In this document: positions 1 to 16,903 of the stretch, in pieces
Position numbering within the stretch: position 1 is the stretch's first letter
Layout: the number at the start of each line of letters is the position of its first letter
Assembly: GCF_963576615.1 (NCBI RefSeq)
Contig: NC_088711.1
Location: 58,632,248 to 58,696,247, forward strand
Reading direction: 5' to 3'
Origin: Watersipora subatra
Lineage: Eukaryota; Bryozoa; Gymnolaemata; Cheilostomatida; Watersiporidae
DNA length: 64,000 nt
Position numbers and translations under genes: made by a program
The notes under the pieces: model-generated
What the model was told of the DNA's origin: nothing
Database searches by the model: none
Seen by the model: the letters and a program-made list of their open reading frames with translations, nothing else

Positions 1-430
1 AACTAAACACTTGAATAATTTCATGACACAATTTTGTTTATTCGTGAAATCTTATATTTCTTAACAGTATTGGGTTATTAGTAGTGGGTTATTGCAATAT
101 TGCTGTGATAGAATATAGTTTCATTGCCGCCTTGGCTTTCTGATTTTTGCTTTGTGTATTTCTGCTGATGAATTTTAGATGGACTTAAAATGTTAGCATT
201 GTGGCCAGTGTCTAATATTAATCATGATACATGTATTAAATTCTAGAAATCATATACATGTACTTGCCGTTTTTTTCTGACTTTATCAGCAATAGTATGT
301 ATAATTTTAGCTTTGATCTTGATTTTAAATACAAGCATATTTATGAAAAAAAATCTGGAAAATACATCTTTCTTGACTAACTCTGAACTTTGGATGTATG
401 TATTAGTATAACTTTATTTATCATTCTTAG
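1..430. other. AT-rich stretch, probably intron of an upstream gene
   Basis: No convincing exon, RNA gene or repeat is visible. It would be the last intron of the upstream gene if the exon at 431-573 is real. Confidence 0.3.
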
Positions 431-573
431 AACATCTAACACAATATTACAATATGCTACTGTTGATAAAACCAAAAGTATTTTGTTCTGAAACCGAACA
501 AGATATACCCACAAAACAATATGACTTGGGAGATGTGGATAATTGTGCAATACACGTAGATGAATCTCAGTAG
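431..573 (+). CDS. Probable last coding exon of an unknown upstream gene
   Basis: After a pyrimidine-rich acceptor ending at 430 (cattcttag), an open frame runs 47 codons to a TAG at 571-573. The predicted tail is polar and acidic in its second half (it ends DNCAIHVDESQ) and has no low-complexity bias. An AATAAA at 738-743 lies about 165 bp downstream, as expected for a 3' UTR. I do not recognise the protein. The rest of the gene would lie to the left of the window, with 1-430 as intron. The call rests only on acceptor, frame and polyadenylation signal, so a chance open frame is possible. Confidence 0.35.
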
Positions 574-737
574 ACCGACGGTTAAGCAGCTCCCATTTTG
601 GCATTATGTTGTCGTAGCAACTGGGCATGCGCAAGACGTGACAAAAACAGAAATTCCCCCGTCACGTGACCAGGTTTTGAGACCCTCCAGTTATACTCGT
701 CCCCAATTGGAAACCCGATTAGCCTTGCTTTTTGTCT

Positions 738-743
738 AATAAA
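738..743 (+). terminator. Polyadenylation signal AATAAA of the upstream gene
   Basis: A canonical AATAAA lies 165 bp after the TAG at 571-573 and about 250 bp before the MZB1 start codon. It would close the upstream transcript and leave a very short intergenic spacer. Confidence 0.4.
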
Positions 744-994
744 GCGCAGATCAAAGCCCTACACAAATACGTACTGCCGTTGTGAGCACGTGGTACAGCT
801 TTCGCTTTGTTGTTTGCTTGATGCAATTGGCCTCCATGTTTTAGTGAAAGCTTTTAATTGGGCAAGCTTAACGTGGTTTAAATTGGTTGGTTAATTGTAA
901 CAGCCGCTCGTTGTGACACATTGCACTGCTTTGCCGAAGGATTGATACATAGAGGCAGCCTTGGTTGTAGTTGCTGAATCTCAAGGCAAGTACA
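744..994 (+). promoter_or_regulatory. Short spacer and likely promoter/5' UTR of the MZB1 homologue
   Basis: This 250-bp gap contains a palindromic CACGTG at 787-792 and an ACGTGG at 871-876. Nine bases after the CGTGG comes GTTGG (886-890), which read on the minus strand is CCAAC-N9-CCACG. That is one base off the ER stress response element CCAAT-N9-CCACG. Two further ACGTG cores lie just upstream (636-640 and 664-668) but may fall in the neighbour's 3' UTR. No TATA box is evident. Regulation by the unfolded protein response is an inference. Confidence 0.3.
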
Positions 995-3900
995 ATGACA
1001 ATGAAACTGAAAATACTGACATGTTGGCTTATGATATTAGTTCTAATAATTAGTTGCAACCCAGTGCAATGTGAAGACGAGGAAGGGCAAGAAGATTTTG
1101 ACGAAGACGACGAGTTTGACGATGTACCTGCTGTTCCGGAAGGCATGTCCAGGGAGAATATGATGAAATGGTCCGCACCCGATTTGAATGACGAAGAAGC
1201 GCATTCCACCCGGCTTCCTAGTAATCTCAAGTGTGATGGATGTACTGCGATTGCTTTCCAGGTACATTGCAAGGTTGATAGGTTTTGTAAAATTAACGCA
1301 TTGAGAAAATAAAATGATTCTGCGACCGCATATTTCTTTTTAAAAATGAGTAAGTTAATATTTCCAAAAGCCATATATTCTAGCTTGCCATAAAACCAAT
1401 AATAAGTGTATCCTGCATTTTAGCGAAAGCTTTGCTGTGGTATAAGCCTAAGTGAAACTCCACAGGAATGGTGAAACAGTGTTTTGCAAACTGTTTCAAT
1501 AAGTCGACTGTAAATGTATAAAATAAAATAAGAAAACGTGTATTGGTAGCAACAAGTTAATAGTTAATTTAGTTTGCATAGTTGTCATCCATTCTTATGA
1601 CCATTGAGAGAAAGTAAGAGCATGTTGTTAAAATATTTTACAAATTAGTTATCAGTGAGAAATATTTGTGCTATTGAAATTTTTATTACATGTTAAACCT
1701 TTTTGTATTTTATTGTTAGCTATCCGTACTGATCCAAGCTTTTCATACAAGCAAGTTTGCTAAGAAAGGAAAGAAGGCACCCGAGTCAGATATCATTGAC
1801 TTAGTGGAGAAGATATGTGACAAGCAGGTATTTGACAGGTAAATGTGTGTCTGATCTTTCTAGGAGGCTTATCACAATGAAGAAGAGTGAATAAGAGTAA
1901 AAACTAAGTGTCTAAAATTGGGTGATGGCGAACAATATCATGAGCTATTGCTACTAGTATTGCTACTACTATTGCTACTACTATTGCTACTACTATTGCT
2001 ACTACTATTGCTACTACTATTGCTACTACTGTAGCAACAGAACCTCTTTGAGATTTGCAGATCCTTCAAGTTAGAAACCACTTTGCAAGATTTAAAAATT
2101 AATTGTTTTAATTTTGATGCATATACTAATAACTGTATCTGACCCTTCTACATTGTTTTGCTTGAGGTTGAAGTATAATGCAGTTTGCGTTCTTGCCATA
2201 GTGTTACTTTTTGCACTGTTTACTGTAGTCTTGACATCTCAGCTGTTATCACTTTAGCTATGGTGTGAAGCCTATGCATGGAGTGAACAGGCTGTCTGGA
2301 CCTGGACTGGAGGCTGCCGAGGAACCAGGAATGATGCAGGGAGGTGGGAGATGGCCCCACAGGTAACTTTCTTCTCTAATTTTTTTTCAATTGACATACT
2401 GTTTCCGTTGCGCGGATTTATAATTGTGTGCTCATTAAGTTACCGAGCGATAACTGTTTAAATGGCCATTTGCATGTTGCGGATTAGCGCGGGCGTTGTT
2501 TAAAAAAAGATAAGGAAAGTTACACCAGTGGTCAAAGCGGCACACTCCTGTCTCACTAAGCAGCATGGTTTCAATATAGAAATGACCAAAGTGTAAAAAA
2601 TGTTTAAAATGGAATAGCTTGCACAGAATTTTCTTGCGCATCATTCGCAAGTGCTGTTTCTATCTTTCGCTTGCATGAAACAGTGGTTAAAATTTTCAAG
2701 TAACAAAACTCGCTTGACTCGTGGGTTTTTGTCATTTCTGTCTTACAGATGAAACAAACTTGTGAATTAACCGTGTCATTGAAGCAGTTCAGTTACTCCT
2801 AAAAAGTTACTTCATAGAGGCATGAAGAACATCATCAGGATAACATTGACTGGTACTTCAAGGTTCTCTTCAACACATTATTTACTCTGTAGACAATGGT
2901 TGAAAAAAGAAGCCGTTGAGAGTTTTGCTATCCTTTCTCAAACTATAAACTTAAGTGTTTGTTTGTTGTATGTTCAGTTTTAGCGATTGAATTTTAGAAA
3001 CAAAAAACCACTTCACGTTGTCATTGAACTCGGAATCACCAGTTCTATGGTCAAGCGTGCTATCCACTGCACCATACGTCCGCTTGCAACACTATGGCAT
3101 AATTATTGACATACTAATTACACCTATCCGCCAAACTTTGATGACGCCCGCTTGCAGCTTTCGTGAAAATATTATTGGTTACTACTAGCAGGCATGAAGT
3201 TCGTGATTGTATGAGAGATCATGGTGTAGCGATTACAAGCCAGGGTTGGAAAACAACCACGGTTTTTTTATGAAAAAACCAGGTTTTTTTGGTTTTTATG
3301 GTTTAAACCAATTTTTATGGTTTTTTATAATTTCACCAAGGTTTTTGCAATTGTAAGTCTAATTAACATCACTTAATATGATTGCATGATTGAGTATTGA
3401 ACACACATATGTGGAATCAGTTGTTAAGGATGGTACTGTAGGAGTTGTTATGGGAAGAAAGAGAGTAAACATGGAAATCTCGGAATAAGTCTTTAATCAA
3501 ATATGATCGATAAAATACAGAGCAGAAATCTTATCACATAAAGTGAATATTTTGCATACAACTATGTATAAGTAGGAATTTTAATCCAAGTGATTAGTCG
3601 TGTGGTAGTGCAGAGCATCATGCAGATGCATTGCTAGTGTTTGGAACAGTGGCAGATGACTCAACTTCTATCACCTGAATACTAGCATCACTGTCTAAAT
3701 TGGTGTTTTCAGCTTGACATTTTGCTACGTGAGCTTTAAGCCTATCTGCGTGACCTCGCGTTATGACAGCACACCTATTACATTTTGCCTTAAAACCTTT
3801 GCCTGTTGCAGTTCGAGTGAAAAACTGTCAAACAGGATTCTGTTTGCGAGGCATGTTGGAAATTTGAGGCACAACTTTAACTTTTCAAAACACAAAAAAC

Positions 3901-6880
3901 TTGATAAACTGAGTTCTAGCAATCCAACTACTTTGGCTTGTGCCGAATAAATGAAATATTAGTTTGCAAACTTGAAGCTTTTGCCCAAAAGGATTTTATT
4001 GTTTTAATTTCTAATTATAAGTAATCCTTTCTCACCGGCCAGACTTAAGAAAGTATTCGTTCATTACTAGAGACAATGATTGGATTAGTATATTTCACAT
4101 GGTGTTTATATTTCATCAGTAAAGAGATCATCATATCACTTGATAAAACCAATTGAAAATGAAATTCACTAATCCATTGTTGTGCTATGGTTTCATGTAG
4201 TTTCAAATTGAGCTCTGCCATCAATTTATTACTGTGTCCTACATACACTTTCACAGCTGATAATTACATATAATTGCATTTCTACCGCACATGAACCACT
4301 AGGAGCTTAAAATATTATGTTTTTCACAAAAAATAATGAAAAAACCATAAAAACCGGTTTTTTTCGGCTGATTTAAACCATTGGTTTAAACCGAGTCAAC
4401 CCGGTTACAAGCACAATTATTTCAAGCCGTGCCTGCGTAGGTTAATGACAGTGCACTCGGCATCACATTTGTGCATCTGCCAAACGTATGAGTTCGATAC
4501 CTGGGAGGTGCAATATTTATTCCTAACGCTGGCTACAGATGGACGCAACTTTTGTTATAGTAAAGATTTGGATTAGCTGAAGTTATTCCAATCTCCTGAG
4601 TAAAGGGCAACTACATTACCTGCCACTATTTATAAACTGTTTTTAATCTTGAACGAAAGTGTAGCATAAGAAGTAAGAAATGTTTTTCAGCATTCTGTTT
4701 TAGCTATGCCTCGAGCTTTCAAATTCATTGGGTAAAGAAATGTAGCCAATAGCAACTACATTACTTGCCACTGTTTATAAGCTATTTTTAATCTTGAACG
4801 AAAGTGTAGCATAAGAAGTAAGAAATGTTTTTCAGCGAACTGTTTTATGCTATGTTTTATTCAGGCTCTGATGTCAATAGTCTCGTCAATTGTTCCATTC
4901 TATTTTACTACATTTATATAGTCAACCCTCATTACAATGGACCAGTCGAGGTGGTGGATAATCTGACCTATCTGATGGTCCAGTTTAACCGTTAGGCCTA
5001 TATACAGCTATATATTATATGAATTATGTCTTAATACAGAAATATTCACTCAAATGCAGAGCAGTAGAGTGTGAATTTGCAATTTCAATACTTTGTGAGA
5101 ATGGAAATTCCACAACATTTCCATGCTGCAGATATTTCTATAAAAAAATAGCAACAAAGTTTGGACAACTCCTGTAATGACAAGTTGATTGCGAAAATTA
5201 CAGTTCATGCAAAGTTGGAATTACTAGCGTGTTGTTTTGTTATTATTAAATACTAAATATTAAATAAGCTATTGCTTAAAACTAATTCAAATTTATATTG
5301 TGGTTTCTCAACACATTTATAAATCATAAGATTCTATTTCGCTATCATTGAATTCAAATAGGACTCATAAGATATGGTGAAAAAACATACAGTCAAACAT
5401 GGATAACTCGTCCACGGATAGCTCGAACACATGGTTAATTCGAACATTTCCTTTGGTCCGTTCCCACGTAATGATAAATTGCTATAGATAACTCGAACTC
5501 AACACTGTTAATTCGAACTGTTTTTTTGCCCAACGGCTACCGAAACGGTTGTTATCGCTTTAGAAAATCACTTTATTCAAAGCCATAGAGGTAAACTTCA
5601 TCTTTTCGTAATTCATAAGCGTCGTTATTACCACCATCGGCAAAATATTTTTGTCAACGACTTTTCTAAAAGTTTGGTGAAATTTGATTTATACTGCGAT
5701 ACGATGAATAGCACGGGCTAGCCGGGTCACGGGCGCAAGGATTTTCGCCACGCACATACAAAACAAAAATCGCATGTTGTTTTGTATGTGCGTGGCGAAA
5801 ATCCTTGAGTGCGTGACCCGGCTAGTCCGTGATGAATAGTTTTCCGACGTTGATTCCGTGTTGAATCAACGTCGGAATGTTGAATGTTTAAAACGTCTTA
5901 AAAAATGTTGTAATTAAACGTATACGTTGTCTGAGCTACAAAAAACTATTCATCGTTTGACCTAAACACAGGATACATGTGTACATTCAATAAGTATCTA
6001 TTAAAAAAGCGTGAGTGATATAGAATGTACCGTAAAACCTCGTAAAACTTCTAATTGAACTGCCTCGGAGTGTTGCTCTTAACGAATCCCAGGTAAAGTA
6101 AGGTAATCTGCATAAACTTCAAGAAAAAACGGCAAAATCGATCGTGGGTAAAGCCCCAAAAGAAAAAAATGTCTTTTCTTTTGAGCATTTCAACAACGAT
6201 CAAGTTTTGCCAATGTCAATCTGAAAAACGTCCTTGCAATAACATCACCTCAAACAACAAACCAATCTCAAGTGATAGAAAAATCTCTATACTTTTTCAT
6301 GAAAACGTTTTAAACTTTACATTAGAAGCATTTAATTTGAAACAAGCCATTTGTGCTTTTGATTTATATTATAGTTTGTATATGTACATGTATCTACTAA
6401 TAAATAAGTAAATATATGGACTTGTGACAGTGCTCTGATAACTTGAACGCTCTGATAATTCGAACACTTTTGCTCGGTCCCTTGAAGTTCGAGTTATCCA
6501 TGTTTGATTGTATTTTGCTTTTTCGAGTGATTTAATGCACATATAGGTGGCTCCAATAGCTGTGAGTTTTATACAATTAATCATTTTCTAAATTTTTATT
6601 ACAAATCATTGTACATGTGTACCAATTATTAATGGTTCAAATGTAGCTGCAATCAAAGTGATGGAGTTATTTGCCCATTATTGTGCAGTTTCCATATCCA
6701 TTCATCCTTTGCAGGCTGTCCATGATGTGTGGAGAGATAGTGGGCGAGGCTGATGAGTACGAAATATATGAGTACATTCTAGAGCACGGACCAGAGGAAC
6801 TGTTCAGCTTTCTGTGTGAAAACCCTGATAATGACACACTCAACAGCTGCGGCGGTCACAAACCCAAGGATGAATTGTAG
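995..6880 (+). CDS. MZB1: MZB1/pERp1 homologue, ER-resident saposin-like protein with C-terminal KDEL
   Basis: Four coding exons: 995-1261, 1720-1838, 2258-2362 and 6715-6880, all with GT-AG introns and consistent phases, giving 218 residues. The first in-frame ATG is at 995 (another at 1001) and starts a hydrophobic signal peptide (about residues 4-26). An Asp/Glu-rich stretch follows. Then come the MZB1-type core LNDEEAHSTRLPSNLKCDGC, the later motif SYGVKPMHGVNRLSGPGLE, and a cysteine-containing C-terminal helical part. The protein ends KPKDEL, a canonical ER retrieval signal. Human MZB1 (189 residues) aligns over the same motifs, including CDxCxAxAxQ and V-RLTGPGL. In mammals MZB1 is an ER cochaperone for immunoglobulin assembly and redox folding; here a general secretory folding role is inferred. 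The acidic insertion explains the extra length. A CNPY-family member was considered, but the MZB1 motifs fit better. Confidence 0.88.
1945..2030. repeat. 12-bp microsatellite in MZB1 intron 2
   Basis: About seven near-perfect copies of attgctactact lie in the intron between coding exons 2 and 3. It does not touch a splice site. Confidence 0.9.
2990..3090 (-). repeat. tRNA-like SINE head fragment
   Basis: Read on the minus strand, the segment has an A-box-like tggtgcagtggatagc followed about 35 bases later by a B-box-like gagttcaatga. No full cloverleaf or terminator is seen, so it is more likely a decayed SINE or tRNA pseudogene than a tRNA gene. Confidence 0.35.
3241..4404 (-). mobile_element. 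hAT-like DNA transposon remnant with perfect 8-bp target duplication
   Basis: The 1164-bp element begins cagggttgg and ends as the reverse complement of ccgggttgactcgg. Both ends carry subterminal ggtttttatggtttaaacc-type repeats. It is flanked by the exact 8-bp duplication ttacaagc (3233-3240 and 4405-4412), which is diagnostic of the hAT superfamily. A BED-type zinc finger frame survives on the minus strand, but no recognisable transposase core remains, so this is a nonautonomous deletion derivative. Confidence 0.8.
3618..3854 (-). pseudogene. Remnant of hAT transposase N-terminus: BED zinc finger
   Basis: A minus-strand frame starts ATG at 3854-3852 (MPRKQNPV) and ends TGA at 3620-3618. 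It encodes FKAKCNRC, then 13 residues, then HADRLKAHVAKC, the C-x2-C...H-x-C/H pattern of BED fingers common at hAT transposase N-termini. One in-frame TGA lies after residue 8, and the catalytic and dimerisation domains are absent. Confidence 0.6.
4599..4855. repeat. Segmental tandem duplication of ~110 bp
   Basis: The segments at 4606-4712 and 4748-4855 share a long near-identical run containing gcaactacatta, tttaatcttgaacgaaag and gtagcataagaagtaag. They are separated by about 35 unrelated bases. Confidence 0.7.
5712..5831. mobile_element. 120-bp fold-back MITE nested in the Tigger-type MITE
   Basis: Two arms of about 55 bp are near-perfect inverted copies: the left starts cacgggctagccgggtcacg and the right ends cgtgacccggctagtccgtg, around a loop of about 15 bp. 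Flanking 8-bp direct repeats atgaatag (5704-5711 and 5832-5839) mark the insertion. The size and 8-bp duplication suggest mobilisation by a hAT-class transposase. Confidence 0.8.
5843..5876. repeat. Perfect 13-bp stem hairpin next to the fold-back
   Basis: tccgacgttgatt (5843-5855) and its exact inverse aatcaacgtcgga (5864-5876) flank an 8-base spacer. The outer gatgaatagtttt also recurs inverted near 5941-5953, so the host MITE has its own internal fold-back structure. Confidence 0.7.
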
Positions 6881-7859
6881 ATCACCAAGTTGTCTAGCCA
6901 ATCCAATGGTGTGGCGGTGTTGGTCAACAATTTTGCAAACATTGTTTATATATTGTGAACAAATTTTCTTGTAAATGTTTTTCTTTTTTCAGTATCTGTT
7001 TAGGTCAGGACAAGTTAATGATCGGCTCAGGGTATCATGTAGCTTTCTGCTCAGCATTATCTGCATTCCATATGATACAGTTCAACCATGCATACATTTT
7101 GTATTATTCTCCAAGGCTTTTTATACGTGATGTATGTCTCTACAATTTTGCTATCATTAGTGTTGTTTATTGAACAATATATTAATGAAGTCATTATTTG
7201 AGTTGTTCTGACTTGCAAAATCTAGTCTTCAAGAGGTGAGCCATTTTATGGAAGATAATTCTAGAGAAGATACAATTGATTATGACAAGAGTGATCTGAA
7301 TTTTTCGTACCTAAACTTTTTGCGAGTCAACGTGATATATTGGGTACTTTGGAAACAACATGAGTATACTACATACATGTACACATCTTTGCAGACCAGT
7401 TCTAACAAACGGGTAGAGCCACTTATAATCATATATGCATACATAAATAGACAAAAAAGAACTGAGTTTGGCATACAACAATTTATTAAATATTTGTATT
7501 GTCCTATGGTATATATACACCCCATGCACACAGTATTTTCTGGCCCAGCATGCACAAGGAGTTAAACTGCTGTCGCCAACTAAGATAAATAGACTAAAGT
7601 TGATCTGCAGAAGATTCTGCCAAATCGATGACATGAACAATGAAATTTCGCTAATTTATATGACCATTTCGAACACTGATAGATTGAACCCGATTGAGCT
7701 CCAGAAAGACACTGCACTGCCAAAATGAGCGCAGCACCCAATTTATGTGTTAGAAAAATTACTAAAAGACCAGATGTGCAGGTTGTGCTTGTCCTTAGTA
7801 AGGCAAATGTAGGCAAAGCAAGCGATAGTGTAACAGTAACAAGCATACAATCCTCCTGC
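6881..7859. other. Convergent 3' UTR region between MZB1 and PP2A
   Basis: The gap holds the 3' ends of two convergent genes. Several open frames of up to 109 codons on both strands lack splice or family support. No repeat or RNA gene is recognised. Confidence 0.6.
7482..7487 (-). terminator. Likely polyadenylation signal of PP2A catalytic subunit
   Basis: tttatt on the plus strand reads AATAAA on the minus strand, about 370 bp past the PP2A stop codon. Confidence 0.4.
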
Positions 7860-14517
<6,658 letters not shown>

Positions 14518-15636
14518 CTTCGTCTACGATAAAATCAACCTTGCAATAGTCTCTAAGCCATGCTATATAGTCTGTATGTACTCGGTACTATCCAAGTCAT
14601 GCCAATGAAAGTTCGGTGCAAAGATCACAAGTCACGTAAGATAGTCTCAAAAACTTCGGTCCACCATCACATCATCGCACAGCAGATCATTGTATACAAG
14701 CCTTCGACAGTTTATCTGACATAATAATGTATTTTAACTCCTAAGCACTGTTGAAAGAAAACCAATGAATGTCCAAACCAATACTTATAAGAATTTACAT
14801 AGTGAGAGAGCTTCATGAATTATGAGACAATGGTACAGCCATTCTCTAATGTATATAGAGTATTGCAGACCAATGCGCTTATTTATTATCTCTGATCTGA
14901 ATCAAGTTCACCATCATTTTTATAATGCATTAAGAATTTTTCCAACAACCATAAGACAAAGATTTCAGTCTTGACTCGAAATAAAAAATAGCGTGCGGCT
15001 ATCTAAAAAACGACTCTTTAACTCGAAGATCAAAAGTTTATGGCAGTTCTTTTCTTGTACGATCTACGCAGCCTGCTTTACTATTAAGAACTAAAAATTT
15101 GTCTTTTACATAGCCATATTCCACATATATATATATGTAGCAACAGCAAGGTAAATGCTTCAAGCTGCCATATCTTAACCGAGCAGACAGCAATTTGATC
15201 TATGCAAACTAATAAAGTAAATATTTGAATTGGTCAATTATAAGAAATCTACTGAGCTTTGAATGTAAGTCATTTTGTCGTCGTACTAAAGAACAGGACC
15301 TGAGCAGCACTGGCATGCCTGACTAGACGTTCTGTGTTGTTTATAAAATCCACAGATAAAAACGTGTATGGCAAAAAATACAGCGATCAGACCATTTGTT
15401 TACCTAACATTTCCTGCCTTTGCTATCATCAAGACAAACAACCATGTATTGAGCTTCAACAATAACAATCTAGTAAAAGCAAAAACTAAACTAATGACAA
15501 TCTTAAATTTACCTGACCAATCGCGGTATGTAAAGGAAACATTTTACCAAATAAAAAGGCTGAATCTGTCAATGTTTCGTGTAATAGGCGCTATACTGAT
15601 ATTTCACACAAAGTAATTGCAAGATTTATTCATAGG

Positions 15637-16075
15637 GCTGGTTCACACTATATCGCTGTATCTCGGCGTTGATGCCAAAACACTTTGATGATCGTCGTTG
15701 ATTACAATGTTCACCCTATCACATAATCACAAACCCATCCGTGTTTGCATCAAAGAATATTCCGTGATGTAGTGTTCCCATTTTTCTTTTCAAACTTGCG
15801 CAAAGAAACCTCTTTGTTTCCGCATGCTTGAATCAAATACTAGTCTCGCTGCGACTATCATAAACAGAAATAAATCACTCTATCCCCGACCGCGAATTAC
15901 TATCGCCGAAATGGTTCACATTTCAAAGGCGGTCGTTGCAAACTTTTCCGACATATCTGCATTGCTACGTCGACGTTTCATCCATCAGTTTACGGTTTAT
16001 ATAATCGACAATGAATGCCGAAAGAAAAATGTTGACATACAGTGACAAAGGTTGAGCCAGCCTATAGTGAACACT
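15637..16075. mobile_element. Candidate MITE with ctggttcacactata-type ends
   Basis: The left end ggctggttcacactatatcg and the inverse of the right end (ctagtgttcactata) are similar but imperfect. The interior has no family match and no clear target duplication is visible, so boundaries are approximate. Confidence 0.4.
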
Positions 16076-16485
16076 AGTAGTTATAGTATAGAAGCCGGTC
16101 AGTTAGTTCAGTTTTAAGGATGAATTTACAACTCTGCCTGGACCTGAATGCATGTTTAGTTGCCTTTATATTAACCAAAAATTTTCTGGCTAGAGCTCTT
16201 TATGCGTTGAAGAAAATGCAATGTCAATATATCCAATGAGTGGAAGAATTGCCACAGGAGAGAGTGATGATCAACCAGAGTACATTAAATAGTCGTTATA
16301 ACATTGTAGAATTACATACTTTCAGTCAAATATGAATGCATAATAATCAAAGGATTACAGTTTCAACAATGATTTCAACAAATGGTGGTAGCTTGATGCT
16401 GTAACTTGAGCAATGATTTCGCAAACCAGTATGTTAGAGGTTTTTCTATCATTACTTATATTACTACCATTCAACACATTTAAAA

Positions 16486-16903
16486 ATGAACTTACACAAA
16501 ATCTTTGTAGATTCTACCAAAAAGTATCGGTATTTTTCTATTATTTGTGATTGTTTTGTTGCTTAAGGTGATTTGATTGCTAGATTAAAATCAATAAAAC
16601 TAGATCCGGATTGATAGGCTCAAAAAATATGTGCGGAATGACGTCACTAGTAGTTATCATTGATATCGGCTGTATGTGTACAAGTAGAAGCGTTACAGGT
16701 CTCTATTCTGTCAGTCTCTTTGCAATTACTGACATATTCACACTTTCGATAGGTCTGAACGTTTTAACCGCGATCAAGTTTTATCAATTTTAATCTTGAA
16801 ACATTCTAACAATTAGATCACCTTAAACATAAAAGCAATCGCAAATGATAGAAAAATACCGATACTTCCTGTTAAAATTTACAAAAATTTTGTGTAAGTT
16901 CAT
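16486..16903. mobile_element. MITE with ~100-bp terminal inverted repeats
   Basis: The left end atgaacttacacaaaat, then aagtatcggtatttttctat, recurs inverted at the right end (ending gtgtaagttcat) over roughly 100 bp with scattered mismatches. Its right half (cgatcaagttttatcaattt, then gatagaaaaataccgatact) resembles the interior of the Tigger-type MITE at about 6190-6300. Target duplication is uncertain (catttaa on both sides). Confidence 0.65.

Larger units (their letters stand above)
3210..4567 (+). repeat. SINE copy 1, interrupted by a hAT-like element
   Basis: The SINE is in two parts, 3210-3240 and 4413-4567. The left part (tgagagatcatggtg) and the start of the right part (acaattatt) match the 5' heads of copies at 45782-46006 and 53696-53892. 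The middle carries a B-box-like gagttcgatacc (4491-4502). The tail ends ttgttatagtaaagatt, matching the ttattatagtaaagatt tails of the other copies. The hAT insertion at 3241-4404 duplicated 8 bp of the SINE. Confidence 0.6.
5390..6510. mobile_element. pogo/Tigger-type MITE with TA target sites
   Basis: The element starts CAGTCAAACATGGATAAC and ends with the inverted equivalent (gttatccatgtttgattg). It is flanked by TA at 5388-5389 and 6511-6512. The TIR type and TA duplication are those of pogo/Tigger elements. Subterminal copies of taattcgaac and ctcgaac occur at both ends. No transposase frame is visible. The interior (about 6190-6300) resembles the element at 16486-16903, and a 120-bp fold-back is inserted at 5712. 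Confidence 0.75.
2363..6714 (+). other. MZB1 intron 3 (4.35 kb), filled by nested mobile elements
   Basis: The intron holds a tRNA-like fragment, a SINE split by a hAT-like element, a duplicated ~110-bp segment and a pogo/Tigger-type MITE containing a fold-back, each listed separately. Nothing coding for the host is seen. The 4921-4995 segment (gtcaaccctcattacaatgg and following) resembles another degraded terminal repeat. Confidence 0.8.

Noticed and set aside
7236-7728. Several overlapping open frames of ~100 codons between MZB1 and PP2A
   Set aside because: They overlap on both strands, have no coding-like composition and fall in convergent 3' UTRs.
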